Source of the DNA: Pinus tabuliformis
Taxonomy: Eukaryota; Streptophyta; Pinopsida; Pinales; Pinaceae
DNA: 64,000 nt
Direction of reading: 5' to 3'
Assembly: GCA_031772625.1 (NCBI GenBank)
Contig: CM062814.1
Coordinates: 820,206,757 to 820,270,756, forward strand
Numbering within the stretch: the stretch's first letter is position 1; each line of letters starts with the position of its first letter. The notes below the pieces were generated by a model, which saw only the letters and a list, made by a program, of their open reading frames with translations, was not told the origin of the DNA and searched no databases. Below, one piece after another: positions 25,682 to 37,999 of this stretch. The position numbers and the translations under genes were made by a program.

Positions 25682-25885
25682 TTATTCTTCATCCAAGGCA
25701 AAATTTGTATCATCTGGTTCAGAATTGATGTTGAAAGGATTGGCCATATCAACATCATCATCAACGTCATAATTTCCAATCATATCATTGTCTATATCAT
25801 CATGAGGAACATTGTCTCGTATGTTTGGTTTGACTTCTTCAAGTTTTTCATCTGACAGTGTATTGTCGATATCATCTTCATCCAA
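25682..25885 (-). pseudogene. acidic C-terminal tail of CACTA transposase
   Basis: A 67-codon Asp/Glu-rich frame (blocks such as DEDDIDNTLSDEK and DVDDDVDM) follows the DUF4216 block in the same direction, as expected for the acidic C-terminus of CACTA transposases. A stop separates it from the block upstream. Confidence 0.6.
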
Positions 25886-25915
25886 AACACCGTCTCGATT
25901 AACATCTTAGTTAAC

Positions 25916-26480
25916 TTACTCGGCATCTTCATTTGACACATTAACTAACTGCTCCTCCACATCACATTCTTCTGCTACATTATACTTTATTTTTCTTCCT
26001 CTTGGATCATATATAACAACATATGACCAACCACCTCTACCTAGAACCTTCGAGTAAAATTCTTGTTCACATTGGCTTGGAAGAACATAGGGTTCCAATC
26101 CTAGCTCAATATTACTTGTATTAACCATGCTAAATCCATAGGCATGCTCAATAATAGTTTTATTAGGATCACATTCATTCATTTGTAGCCTGTACCATTT
26201 AACGTCCAACATAATTGTTTTAAAGGACTTAAAGTCACACTCAAGTATATCTTCCAAATACCCATAATATCAATTTTCAGAGACCATTGGATGTCTGTCA
26301 CTTATATGTGAAATATTAGTAACCTGAAATACTGTAGTGATCCCACTATCAGAAGTTTTCATCTTTTCATCTAACTTTTTGATGCGAAATTTGTGGCCAT
26401 TGCACCACATAGCCTTGTAGTGTTTCAACTGCAATATGTTAGGCATGTAAAAAATGCATTGTTAATTGATAAACATATTT
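25916..26480 (-). pseudogene. CACTA transposase DUF4216 region
   Basis: The minus strand reads CNGHKFRIKKLDEK, then YYGYLEDILECDF, WYRLQMNE, EPYVLPSQCEQEFYSKV and GWSYVVIYDPRGRK. This matches the DUF4216 pattern (a G-x-L/I-E-L-D-Y start, a W-Y core, then the F-xLAxQAxQVFY and W-xVV blocks). One stop lies at about 26270. The open part is 26257-25916. Confidence 0.8.
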
Positions 26481-26939
26481 ATACTTGGAAATTATGCAAA
26501 TCAAGAAAACAAACATGCCATATACATCAATATAATATTGAAAAAAAGTAAATAGTATGGGTGGATATGCTTGCTTGTTTATCTTTTAAACCATTTGCTA
26601 AATCAATTTCCCTCTTTGTAAGATTGGTATCTCTTTCACTGCATCATTCAACTTTTTTGACCAATGTAGCCACACCACCCCATGATAAGTTACCATCATT
26701 ATATTTTTTACATCGTTCAATCCATACCTTCATCCAATCAAGATTGTTTGCAATATATAAATGTATTGCATCCCACTCTCATCCAATTGTATTAAAATAA
26801 AACAATTCACATATAATTAGTTTCCATGATATACCTTCATAATAATGGATTATACAGGAAGAATAAAAATTAAATAAGTATTATGTACATAAAAACAAAA
26901 AATCAAATGTGTTATAAATCTCCACCAACTACTTGCATG

Positions 26940-27350
26940 TCACTTTCCTCATTCTACCTTTCGCTAATAGGTGTTTCCATTGAAATTTGTTGATGGATTT
27001 GACATCCCAAATGTGATCCACATTACTACCCATAACGAATTTATGAATCTATTGAGTAATATAAACCATGGTTTGATATACCATATATCCCTCTACCATA
27101 GAACCCTAAGGACGCGCTCTTTGTCTAACGAAATACTTCAATGATTTCAAGTGCATCTAAACCATCCACATTGACCTTGTGTGTATAGGTCCACACATTT
27201 CAATCTCCTCAATTAGGTGTATGAGGAAGTTTTCTTGTGCATTGAAAAATGTCGGAGGTAGATACTTTTTCATTTCACACATTAGACGAGGAATTTGTCT
27301 CCTCCAATACTTTATTTCTTCTTTATTGATTTCTTTAGATGACAACCATC
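26940..27350 (-). pseudogene. CACTA transposase DUF4218 region
   Basis: CEMKKYLPPTFFNAQENFLI followed by HLIEEIEMCGPIHTRSMW is the signature block of DUF4218 in plant transposases. It is followed in the next part by ARPQGSMVEGYMVYQTM, also expected. Some residues are altered and there are frame changes. The preceding small exon (27480-27560) reads DNFDNNVKQVIYQLGKYMR and ends at a GTAAG donor. Confidence 0.85.
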
Positions 27351-27639
27351 TATAATTGATGCAAGAAAATCACATGTTTCAACAAAAATGTATATATAAG
27401 TACATTACAAGTAAAACACATGCAATCAAATATAAGTTGCACAACAAATTGAACAAATTAAATTACACTTTGCATATAAATCACCACTTACCTCATGTAT
27501 TTTCCAAGCTGATATATAACTTGTTTGACATTGTTGTCAAAGTTGTCTGGGAGAGATAGAGGTAGAACATATTGTAACAAAAAAAAATGAATATTCATTA
27601 TTTATTTCTATATTAGTAGAAAAAAACACTAACATATGT

Positions 27640-29960
27640 TTTACCAATATACCAATATATACACCAAAATAGTTACCTTAATCAAGGTATGCCAATCATG
27701 AGTTTTTACCCCACCTAATTCACCTTTCTTTGTTAGGATAATCTCTATGTTTGAAGAAAATCCAGTGAGAAATTCAATTTTTTCAATGACCTCTTTTACA
27801 TCATTGCTTTGCTGTTGTGTCAATAACCATGGAAGGGTACTTATATTTTTCTCTCCATCACAATTTGAATGAATCATAATTTGCATTGCATGATTGGCCT
27901 CCTTAATTTCATTACAAATATTGACAATTTTTTCTTTGTCACTCCTTCCATCTTAGATTCACCATAATTTTTCTATTACATTCTTCCCAATGTGCATTGT
28001 ATCAAACAAATGAACAGTTTCTAGGGGGAGCCTACTGAATTGTACATAATAAATTTTCATTCCTCATGGAAGCGCCCCATTATTACTGCCTTCATGATCA
28101 CAACCTTCAAGGTGAAGCATAATTAAAGATATTACAACAATGCTTGTCAATTAGTATAATGAACAAATGCAATAAAAATATAAAATATTCCAAACATTTC
28201 ATGTATGATACATAGACGATTTGTTGATCCATACCTTGATGATTAATTCTATTATATTGCAATTTCCATAGACAAGGTGTCATTCTTCGTGGTTTTAATC
28301 CAATCTCTTCTTTCCCATTGAAAATATGTTTTTTGGTACTTCAATACCTATGGTTCTTAGAGAGGAAGTGCCTATACTCATCAAACACCTCCTTTCCTAA
28401 ACTTCTAGAATGATGAGATTTCATCTTAGGACCACAAACTGGACATGAAAATTTACCCTTTGTTTGAAGACCTGCAAGAGATGGATTAAATTATATACTA
28501 ATTACTTGAAGTATGTTATTAAAAAATGATGCATGGCATGAAATTCATAAAATGAAACACTATTAAAGTGTAGTGTAACATTATAATGTACTATAGAAAT
28601 GTGTTAGCCCTCGGGCGTTGTGAATTGTCCATACAAGCATTGCATGGAATTGAAATTCCCTTTGTGCACCTACTGGTCTAGACATATCATACATAGTGAT
28701 TTCATTCCATAACTCTAGTAACTCGTTGATAAGAGGCTCGATATATACATTCATATCTTTGACTTGGTACTTACCTAATCAATTGAATATAAAGTACATA
28801 ATTACTACATATATCGGTAAATAAAAAAATATCAAACATATAAGACATACTTAAGAAACAAAGAAGACAAATGAGATATTATCATGTTGAAAAAAATATA
28901 TTCTAAAAATTAAATACCTGGAACAATCATTTCCAACATTATGTGCTCCCTCTTTATTGACATCAATGGAAGAATGTTATTGTTGATAATAAAAACATGC
29001 CACACTGAGTAAGTAGATCTAAGGCCGCCAAATGAATTAACATCGTCAACTACTAATGAAAGCCTAAGATAGGACATATTTCCTATATCTTCTTAAATGC
29101 ATATCTATTTGTAGGCATTAAAAGAACACCATCATTACTTCTGTTCTTTGCATGGTAGTCCATAAATTGTGCTATGCTTCTTCACCTAAACAACCGCCGC
29201 AAACATGGAATTATGGGGAATATAACAAAGAACCTTGCGAGACACTTTTTTTTTATTTGATCAGTTTGATATCTACTAATTTGAAATTTTTGGCATTCTT
29301 CTTTCAATGCATGTTCTCCACAATACAAAATATGATCATTAAGACATTCATGAATAACTTGATACTCCATTCCAATATCTTTCATAATGGCATGTAAATA
29401 TCAGTATGTGTGAGGTAAAACATTTGACGATGGTAACAAAAATTCACCTAACAATATACAACATAATTAAAAAATAAGTATTGCTTAATATAAAAAATAT
29501 TAATCACACATATTGCATCCAAATTTGATAGATGATCAACTAAAAATAAAATAGAGGAAAACAAAAAATGTTTAGCATCATGTACTAAATGTAAAAAAAT
29601 ATATTACATACCTTAGGAGCTGTGTGACATAAGTGTTTGACAAACCATTCATAAACTTTAAGTTCACCAATAACAATATAGTAGAGAGAAGACTTGTTTT
29701 GTAGCCTTCATAAAGAGGTTATGTTGCCTTCTCAATTAGAGGTCTATAAAAAACACCATCTAGTTGGTCATCATCATCATCCATTCCAACATTATTAAAT
29801 GTCTCATGGATCAATATATTTGTCCCCACTTCTTCAACTATGTTATTAGCATCATCATATTTTTTCGTAGGATCATTAACTTGATCTTAAATATTCACTC
29901 CATGTTCCTGAACTAGTGCTTGTATAAAGATCATGTTATCATGATCTATGGCTAGTTCCC
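27640..29960 (-). pseudogene. CACTA transposase tnp2 catalytic region
   Basis: Exon-like blocks on the minus strand: PLYEGYKTSLLYIVI (about 29730-29650); IHECLNDHILYCGEHA with SRYQ and FPIIPCLRRLF (29452-29182); NNNILPLMSIKREH (about 28950); the PLINELLELWNE block (about 28740-28690); GKFSCPVCGPKMKS (about 28450); FDTMHIGKNVIEKLW (about 27990); and KTHDWHTLIKV (about 27690). These follow the tnp2 family order. The Cys pairs (C-P-V-C) and His blocks are largely kept. Several stops interrupt it. Confidence 0.85.
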
Positions 29961-30756
29961 TAGGGCATTGTTTCTTTATAATTACAAACAATAAAGTAAT
30001 ATTAGTGTATATAACAAATCTTTAAATGATACAAACTTTAAAAAATATAATATAGGAAAATAAATACAACAAAGACAACGAGAAAGATAACTTAGCTGAG
30101 AGTGAGAAACAAAGACAACAAATCAATGATGAAGCTTGTGCAATTTATCAATATGTTTATGAATATGTTGAAAAAATATAGGAAAATTGTTAGTTTTCTT
30201 GACATTTAGAAAGAGAGACACTTTGTGAGATATATACTCACAACCAGCAAAAACAACCTATTCTTATTTCTCCTTCATCATTATGTCATATTCTTTCTTG
30301 ATTTCACTTGGAGATTGCAAGTTTGGTGTCGATGGAAACTTTCCCTAACCTAACTAATTGGAAATCATAGTTGATTCCATAAGGGGTTCAAAGTTAAGGG
30401 ATTAGGGGTTAACAACACATTAGGGGTTAAGAGGTTATTGACATCTAAGTGTTAGGGGTACTTCAGAGTTATTAGTCTAGATGTAGAAATTAACTTAGGT
30501 GAGAGTGAGAAATAAAGACAACAAATCAATGATGAAGCTTGTGTAAATTTATGGAATATGTTGAAATTTTTTAGGAAAAATGTTACTTTTCTTGACATGT
30601 AGAAAGAGAGACATTTTGTGAGATAGATAGTCACATGAACAAAAATAACCTATTCTTATTTCGCCTTCATCATCATGCAATATTCTTCCTTGATTTCACT
30701 TGGTGACCATGTGGGCTTTTAAGTCGATGGAAAATCTCCCTCTAATCCCTATCCAT

Positions 30757-31075
30757 TAACCCACTCCTAACCTCTAAACCATAAACTATCCCTAGCCCTT
30801 TAATTTTGCCTAACCCCTAACTGCTTAGACCTTATACCCCTAATCCTTAACACCTTAACCCCATTCCCTCCTAATTAAGCCCTCAAACCCCTAGTCCCTA
30901 AGCCCTTAACCCTTAACACCTAAACCAGTCAACCCTAAACCATTAAAAAATAACCCCTTACCTCATAAGCCCCATCAACCTCTAAATCCCCTAGGCCCTA
31001 AACCCCATAAACCTAACTTAAACCCTAACCTATTAACCCATAACTGCTTAACCTATTAATCGTTAACCCTAAATT
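30757..31075. repeat. degenerate C-rich telomere-like tract
   Basis: Loose variants of CCCTAA/CCCTTAACC fill about 320 bases (CTAACCCCTAA, CCCTTAACCC, AACCCTAAACC). The tract lies within the intron-like gap of the CACTA gene. Confidence 0.65.
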
Positions 31076-31221
31076 ATAATTTGAAGTAAAATTGCTAAAG
31101 TTTGAATATTTTAATATTTAAAAAAATATAATTTTATGATACATTTTAGGTAATTTTTTGGTTGATATTGTTCCAAATTTAATATTTATTAACAAAATGT
31201 TATAAAACAAAACATTATAAT

Positions 31222-31226
<5 letters not shown>

Positions 31227-31278
<52 letters not shown>
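31227..31278. repeat. (TA)n microsatellite
   Basis: A run of TA dinucleotides immediately before a SINE head. A second run follows the SINE at 31451-31499. Confidence 0.9.
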
Positions 31279-31282
<4 letters not shown>

Positions 31283-31450
31283 CCCCAAGGGTTAGCTCAA
31301 CTGGTCGAGTCCCCATTGTTAAGTGCCTTGCCGATCGGGAGGTCACAGGGTCAATTCTCCTCGACGCCCTTGGGGTTAGGCCCTGCTAGTCTGGCTGACG
31401 GGCTTTAAAAGATTCCCTTTGGGGTTGATCTGCCTAGATTTTTCCAAGGG
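31279..31450 (+). mobile_element. tRNA-derived SINE between (TA)n tracts
   Basis: It begins CCCCAAGGGTTAGCTCAACT (box A), with box B-like GGTCACAGGGTCAATTCTC 45-50 bases later. The body then continues to CTAGATTTTTCCAAGGGG and a (TA)n run at 31451-31499. The head matches the fragment at 24905-25000. It has no tRNA cloverleaf and is too long to be a tRNA gene. Confidence 0.85.
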
Positions 31451-31468
31451 GTATATATATATATATAT

Positions 31469-31503
<35 letters not shown>

Positions 31504-31702
31504 GAAGTGGAAGTTAAAAAATTATTTTATTATTTTTTAAGAAAATGTGTACTATAATGTGACTTCTATTAAATAGATTTATTAAATTTTAAAAATTAAA
31601 AATTCAGGCATTAGGGGTACTTAGGAGTTGGTCGTCTAATGGAGCAATCAGTTTAGGTGAAAGTGAGAAACAAAAGTAACAAATCAATGATGAATCTTGT
31701 GC

Positions 31703-31919
31703 AATATATATATCTATATATATCTCTCTCTATATATAGATAGATATATAGATAGATATAAACACACACACACCAATAATCCACCCCTAAATTAAAAATC
31801 CAACCATTAGGGGTACTTAGGATTTGGTAGTCTAGATGGAGGAATTAGTTTAGGGGGGAGCGAGGAACAGAAGCAACAAATCAATGATGAAGCTTGTGAT
31901 ATATATATATATATATAAT

Positions 31920-31956
<37 letters not shown>

Positions 31957-31957
31957 A

Positions 31958-31994
<37 letters not shown>
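31703..31994. repeat. cluster of TA/GATA and (CA)n microsatellites
   Basis: TATATC/TAGATA-type runs (31703-31760), (CA)n at about 31763-31774, TA at 31899-31920, (CA)12 at 31921-31944 and (AC)n at 31960-31994 surround a copy of the dispersed module. Confidence 0.9.
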
Positions 31995-32001
<7 letters not shown>

Positions 32002-32002
32002 A

Positions 32003-32155
32003 CCAACCCCTAGGTAACCTCTAAACTATTCATCCCTAACCCTTAAGCCCTAACCCTTAAACCCTTAACCAATAATCCCTTACTGACTAATCCCCTAAAC
32101 TATTAACCCCTAAGACGACCTAACCCCTTAATCCCTAACCCTAAACCCCTAATTT
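32003..32155. repeat. degenerate C-rich telomere-like tract, second block
   Basis: CCCTAACCCTTAA-like words, like those at 30757-31075. Confidence 0.55.
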
Positions 32156-32194
32156 ACAAAAAAAATCCGCAATATAAAGACATAATGAATAACT

Positions 32195-32335
32195 TAGCAA
32201 GGGGCAATATTCATGCCTACCTTTAAGGTGTCCAAATTGTCTACAATGTTGTTTAAATGTTCTTATTAAAAGCCTCCTATTGTAGCCCTTGCATTGGGTA
32301 CAAGGGCAATAATTTTTTTTTTTTCCGTCACCCAT
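32195..32335 (-). pseudogene. CACTA transposase N-terminal Cys domain
   Basis: MGDGKKKNYCPCTQCKGYNR continuing to FKQHCRQFGHLKG matches the plant transposase-associated domain, which has CPCxxC near its start and an H...G-F block. It is probably the first coding exon, with the start at 32335. The frame after about residue 42 (SLCLYIADF) is likely intron. Confidence 0.75.
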
Positions 32336-32792
32336 TTTTTCTTACCAAACTTTCAATATTGATTATCTTCAAAAATCAATCACAACTTAACTATTTGTGA
32401 TGTAATTTATAATGCCCTTATATATAATTTTTTTTTTGTTGGATTTCCTCCATCCAAATATTATGGAGAGAAGTTGTATAATGGTGAAAAAAGACGTCCT
32501 CCACTGTTAGTATTCTGACATTGCTATGTTTGACTTAGTCTGAAGTCGAAAATGTGAAGCAAGTAGCATAGACGTTGGATATCCAACGTGTATGAATATG
32601 CGTCAGAACTTTGGCAAGTGCACCAGATAGCCAACACATTTATACATAGCGTTGAATGTTTGACACTTTTTGGGGCTTTAAAAAAAATAAAAATTCCAAA
32701 GAAAATCTGATAGTATGACTAATTTCATTAATACTGTCAAAGTAATGTGCCAAAATTTTTCATCCATATGTAGTAGTGTTCCTTTGACGTGC

Positions 32793-33045
32793 ATTTTGTG
32801 CCTTGGGCATACATTTTTGTACCTATGGGTGTGCATTGATGGAAGCCTTGTGGCATACATTTAGTATGCCAAGTGTGCATATTGTGGGCATGGTACTTCG
32901 AGTGAGAATTTTCTTAAGGGTTGGATTTGGATTTTGTGCCTTAGGGAAACATTTTTGTGTCTATGGGTGTGAATTGGTGGAAGCCTTGTGGCATGCATTT
33001 AATATTCTAGGCATGCATTATGTGGGAATAGTCACAAAAGGTTGA
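32793..33045. repeat. two-copy tandem duplication, ~138 bp period
   Basis: ATTTTGTGCCTTGGGCATAC starts at 32793 and recurs, diverged, at 32931; the following ~100 bases (CTATGGGTGTG, GGAAGCCTTGTGGCAT) repeat as well. The ORF at 32803-33045 reflects this duplication and is not a gene. Confidence 0.8.
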
Positions 33046-33240
33046 GAGGGTTCTAGAAGGGAAAAATTTTGTACTTGTAAATCATAAGTGAACAAAATTT
33101 ATACCGTTGGAAATATTTTGAAGAGATTAGTCTAAGGGTGGTTTTAATTTTGGATATTGAAATGAAGTGTGAAAGCAAAAAATTTTGCTACCCCCCACAT
33201 TTTCCTTAAGGGAATCTAGGGAACTAGGGTGGGGTCATTA

Positions 33241-33315
33241 CACTATGTCCAATGTATCATTAGGTACACTATGTATCACTATGTATCACTATGTACCACT
33301 ATGTACACTACGTCC
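33241..33315. repeat. short minisatellite, ~10 bp unit
   Basis: Tandem ACTATGTATC/ACTATGTACC units, five or six copies with small changes. Confidence 0.8.
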
Positions 33316-36300
33316 TGAAGGGAATCATTAGCTCATTGAAATGCCAATGGATTGACTATTGTCAAATGCAAAATTTATACTAAATCTATGTTGGAAATGC
33401 CCCTAGCGTGTTGCTACTCTGATATCCACCTCTGACATACTTTGCCCGAATCCAGTGACCACTTTGATGGATAATGCAGGATAGTGCATTGCAAAATGGG
33501 ATATGATCTCCATTTTTTACCTCGAAGTATGCCACCATATGTGTTGGGTGTGTGATGAATTCAAACCTCTATATAAATGCCACATGGCAGTCATGAGCAT
33601 CGAACATACAACCATTATTAACAACTATGATGCACACTTTCAATGATTGTTTGGGGGATTAAATCTCCTCTAATTCCCACTTGGCAGTGTTCACTTGTCG
33701 AACATATGGAACTATTTTGAAACTATGATGAACTATTATGATGAAAGTTTAATGGAGTAATCCTACCCACATTTGCCACATGACTAAAAAAATCTATGTA
33801 AATGCCACATGGTAGTTTTTGTTCATTGAATGTACAACGCTGTGTCACAATTTCAATTTACTAAGCTTGATGGATCCCGATTGGGATTTGAAACATTGAT
33901 AAAAGAAATGGTTAATACTGTGGGTTCTCCAGCTTCTAAATCAAAAGATATAAACCATAGAGGTCTTAAATCCAGACTCATAGTATGACCACTATGGACC
34001 TGCACAACACAAAGGGAGTCCTTCATTGATCTAACCATTCCTTGGTCCTTCCATTTTCTTAGCACCTTACATGCTAAAATAATACCATCTATTCAAGAAA
34101 TTCTTTTGTCCTTTAGCTCAGGCTAAAGGCTTTCACATTGTTTTCCCTCTCCAATTTACTCCACATAGTATGCTATGATTTAGATGGTTCTCTATCACCC
34201 TTGATAAAAGTAACACTTTTAGACCCACATGTGGTTTAATTTTCTTCTCACTAGTTCCACTGGTTCAGTGGCACACACTTCTTTGTCTTTCTCTCTCACA
34301 CAACCCCTTTTTACAACTTGTTATTATCCTTTTCTCAACTAGACACACACTCCCAACATGAGAATTTGGGGTCCCTCCTTGGGTTGTGTGGTTAATTAAA
34401 AGTTTCCAAAATTAGTACATAGGCTATACTACTTGAACATTTCAGTATCACTCCCACTTCTTCCCATAATTACTCATTGTTGGGCTATTCAACTACCATA
34501 TTAGAAATCATAACATTTAATTAAGGTAAGATAGGAAACTTTCCAAATATCCCTTACAACTTCCCTTCTAGCATTGGGATCCATGTTGGATGCTATCTTG
34601 TTCAAATTTAGCAATATATTAAATTAAAATGAATATTTACATTAAATTAAATCTATCAAAATATCCATGTTGGCCATTCAAGCATTATCAGTGTCAATTA
34701 CAGATTATAAAATCTGGGGTTGAAAAGGGGGTGTTATTGTGATGAATTGTTGCAACGTAAGTTTGACAAAGTAAATATGTTTTTTCTCTCTATACTATCA
34801 GGCTCTCTAAATATGTTGCCTCGGTTGCTAGCACATGCTGCTGCTCCCTTTTTTTTATTTTGATTCATAGCTTTCACGCTGCTGTTATATCCGACGCATC
34901 TCCATATGCGCCCATTCAGAGCCTTATATCCATATTTTCCAAGACTGCGGTCTCAAATGTAATCACGATCCATATATTACACAATATATATTATGCAGAT
35001 TTTTTCCTACTGAACAAAAAGTTTGACAAAGTAAGTCTCCCCAAATTTTCCATGTAGAGAATTCAACCTCTATAAAAATTTAATGTATTTGTCATAAGCG
35101 TTGAATATACGACCTTCAATCACATCTGTGACATAGTTTTAATGAAAATTCGATGGATTATGTCTCTCTAGCTACCGTGTGGTGGTCATTGTTCATTAAA
35201 CATACAACCATATGTCGCAACAATGATGAAAAGTTTCAACAAATATCCAATGGAATAAGTATACCCACATCTACCATGTATGTTGAACACATGATGAGTG
35301 GATTTGTGTTTCTTAGGTTCTACAAAACTATCTTGACAATCTGGGCTAATCCATTTTTTTCAGACTTCCATTGTGCATTCATGTAAATGACATTAGTAAA
35401 GCCTCCGAAATCATGCCAAATGTTCTACCACGTCATTATTTTGATGATTTTCTTTGCATTAATACATGAGAGCATCTAATGATCTTGCTTCCACGTATGT
35501 CATCCTTCATGTTGATTGCCCCCCCTAAAAAAAGGCTTATGTTTGATATTTTAGAGTTGAAATCAAAATATATATTGTTATGTTATTACTATACTTTTTG
35601 AGCAATAAAATACTTTACATCTAAAAAGACCCTCATAGAGAGAGAGTTAGTATATTCTTCTTGGGTCATTTAAGGCCTGTTTTTGTGCATTAGAGCACCA
35701 AAATATGTACTTAAAAAATTTCATTTTAAAACCTTAAGAGAAAAACCTCATTTAAAAAAAATATAGATCGATAGAATGATCCTTAGTAAAGAGAAATAAC
35801 AATTTCTAGATGGAGTTCTACATTCTTAAACCCTTGCTTGGAAAGAGTTCCTTCCTATAAGGATAAATCTTCTTTGGATAACCTGTTGGCTTTAGAACTG
35901 AGTTTTTTATATTTAACAAAACATATAGGTGTTAAACAACATTTTATCCTTTAAGAATAAAAGCACAACAAGATATATTGGATCTAAAAACAATCAGAAT
36001 GTAAACCTTGCAAGTACTTAAGATAGAAGGGAATGCTCAAATTCCATAATGTAGAGAATAAATTACAATTTATATTCAATATAATTGATATTTCATTATT
36101 TAAACATAATAGTAAAATACTTGTAATCCTTCGCTCTTAGAGGTCTAAACATTGATTTAAATGGTGCTCTAGAATCCAATGATCTAGTCATCAACAAAAG
36201 AAGTAAATCAAACCCAATGATCAATTTTCAAACTCAACTAATGAAACTAATGTCATGGGGGTTTTTCATTGACCAAAGCTCTACCTCAAGGGGGTCAAGA

Positions 36301-37009
36301 AGTTTAAATAGGCACATGAACATTGCCTAGAAGCAATCTTAGTTTCCTAAATAATTATCTAGATCAAACTCCTAGTTGATCAACTTCAATGTGGTGGAGA
36401 TGCTCCTCAATCAAAACACTCCTAAAATTCTTGAATATATGGGGTGTATGGGTTTTACCACTACCCTTAACACTAGTGATTGTAACCACACTTGGTAGTG
36501 ACACCCTTTTGCAAGGATTTTACTACTACTCTCACCTCTAGTGCACACACTCACACTCAACAATGGTATCTTAAGGGCTCAAAAAGAATAATACAAGTAA
36601 CCCAGTACAATTTGAGCCTAATTTCCCCATTAATAGGTTGTATACTTGCATCTTCTTACTCCACTTAGATCAAGTTAGTGAAACCAATAATTTTCTCTAT
36701 TGAGTATAGAATTCATATAGCAGGTTCTAACACAATCATGGGAAAATATCAAAACATTTCTTCATGAATTAGTGAATCCCTCTTTAGGGTAGGGAATTTT
36801 TTGGTAATCACTCGAAATGCAACATCCTTTCAATATTTGGTTCTTAGCCTTTCCTCTCCCAAGCAAGGTTGAAATTGAGCTAGAGTGTAAAATTACAAGT
36901 GTCAAGAATAAAATAAAAGTAATTTACGACTTTGTTTCCTTTTTCCCATTTAATCCAATTAATTTTAGAGGTTAATTTTTCATGTTTTCTCCTTTCCCAA
37001 GGCTTCCTA
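33316..37009. other. anonymous region with a diffuse repeat
   Basis: No gene is recognised. Motifs around TAAATGCCACATGGCAGT and GAACATACAACCAT recur loosely at 33570-33840 and 35060-35290, as if one repeat were split by a ~1.2 kb insertion (about 33860-35020). Inside that insertion, a purine run followed by TGTTATTGTG at about 34715-34740 resembles a polypurine tract next to an LTR start. Open frames here carry no domain motif. Confidence 0.35.
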
Positions 37010-37760
37010 AGATATAGGATATGGCAGTTATCCCCATTGAGTCACGAGTTCTTCCCTTGAGTGCATTTTCTTGTATTTAGATAATGACAATTTCCATTAT
37101 TGTTGACAAGCTCTATTAAAGGTAGGTATCCTTCCCAACTTATTTGTTGATTCATCACATACATATTGAGCGTATATTATAGACCTTTGTCTAACCATAT
37201 GAATATAAAAATGGAAAGTAATATCGAAACATAGTTTTATTTATAGCCCATGAAATGAACTTTGCCAAAACTTGGCAAACTTTAAAGCACAATTTCTCAC
37301 AATTAGTCTTGGTACACCATGTAATGTTACTATTTCTTAGATGATGATGTTGGATGTATCACATGCTCAATGAGTAGTGTTTATTGGAATGAAGCATGCT
37401 ATCTTTGTCAGTTAATCAACTACTACAAATATGGAGTCATTACCTTTGGAGGTGCTTAGTTACTAACATTGTGATGAAATCCATGCAAATTTCCTCCCAC
37501 TTCCATGTTGTTATATTTAAAGGATTCAATCCCTCACCTATCCAACTCACCTGCAGTTCCTTATAACTATGAAACATACTTATGGAATGTATATAATAAA
37601 AAATGAAGGGACCAAGTACAAACTCCCATGATTTTCTTGCTAGATGTCGATGTTCCACTTTTATTTACTGACATTCCAAACATTAAGTTGCATAAGTGGT
37701 AGCAGCTTATTTCAAATAAAGCGAATGGTAAAATTGCTTCATACTTGGATATGTTCATTA
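37010..37760 (-). pseudogene. chromovirus integrase, decayed
   Basis: Minus-strand readings: CLECQ followed by IKVEHRHLA (end of the zinc-binding region), WKWEEICMDFIT with the first catalytic Asp, DSIFVVVD and LTKIACFIPIN, EIVTLHGVPRLIV, FAKFWQSSF, and WEGYLPLIELVNNN. These appear in the correct integrase order across frames. The second catalytic Asp is lost (IVRN in place of the usual IVSD). Integrase would have inserted cDNA into chromatin. Several stops are present. Confidence 0.8.
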
Positions 37761-37999
37761 GTAGTTTGGGTGTTTGGAATACAAAGAATTTCTCACTTTA
37801 GGAAATACTAGTCTTCTCAATTCCATGTGATTAGTTACATAAATTTAGTTCCTACAAAACAACACTCATATTTAGCTAGATGATAATAATCATACTAAAT
37901 TCATTTTTGTCCAATAATTCCTCAATAATGCTTGGCATACTTCTTGATACTATTTATTCTCCTTCGATCACATCTTGATCATTTCCCTTAATTTTTACT

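Larger units (their letters stand above)
30088..31900. repeat. four dispersed copies of a ~60-110 bp module
   Basis: A module containing AGTGAGAAACAAAGACAACA and ATCAATGATGAAGCTTGTG occurs at 30088-30142, 30487-30544, 31605-31702 and 31801-31899. The first two belong to a longer direct duplication (about 30088-30350 and 30487-30745). That duplication includes a transposase-like reading (PSEIKKEYDIMMKEK on the minus strand). Confidence 0.75.
25680..32335 (-). pseudogene. CACTA (En/Spm-type) transposase gene, fragmented
   Basis: A run of minus-strand exon-like blocks matches, in order, the parts of plant CACTA transposases: the N-terminal transposase-associated Cys domain (32141-32335), tnp2 (29960-27640), DUF4218 (27350-26940), DUF4216 (26480-25916) and an acidic tail (25885-25682). 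Such transposases excise elements ending in CACTA repeats. Introns are still visible by donor-like GTAAG sites (for example after GKYMR at about 27485). In-frame stops (for example at about 28070) and the long repeat-filled gap 29960-32140 show it is no longer functional. Terminal inverted repeats were not convincingly located. Confidence 0.85.

Noticed and set aside
30757..31075. A true interstitial telomere array
   Set aside because: Words vary in length and sequence with no fixed 7-base period, so only telomere-like is justified.
31279..31450. A genuine tRNA gene
   Set aside because: Only box A and box B are present; no cloverleaf or anticodon arm forms, and related copies are SINE-like.
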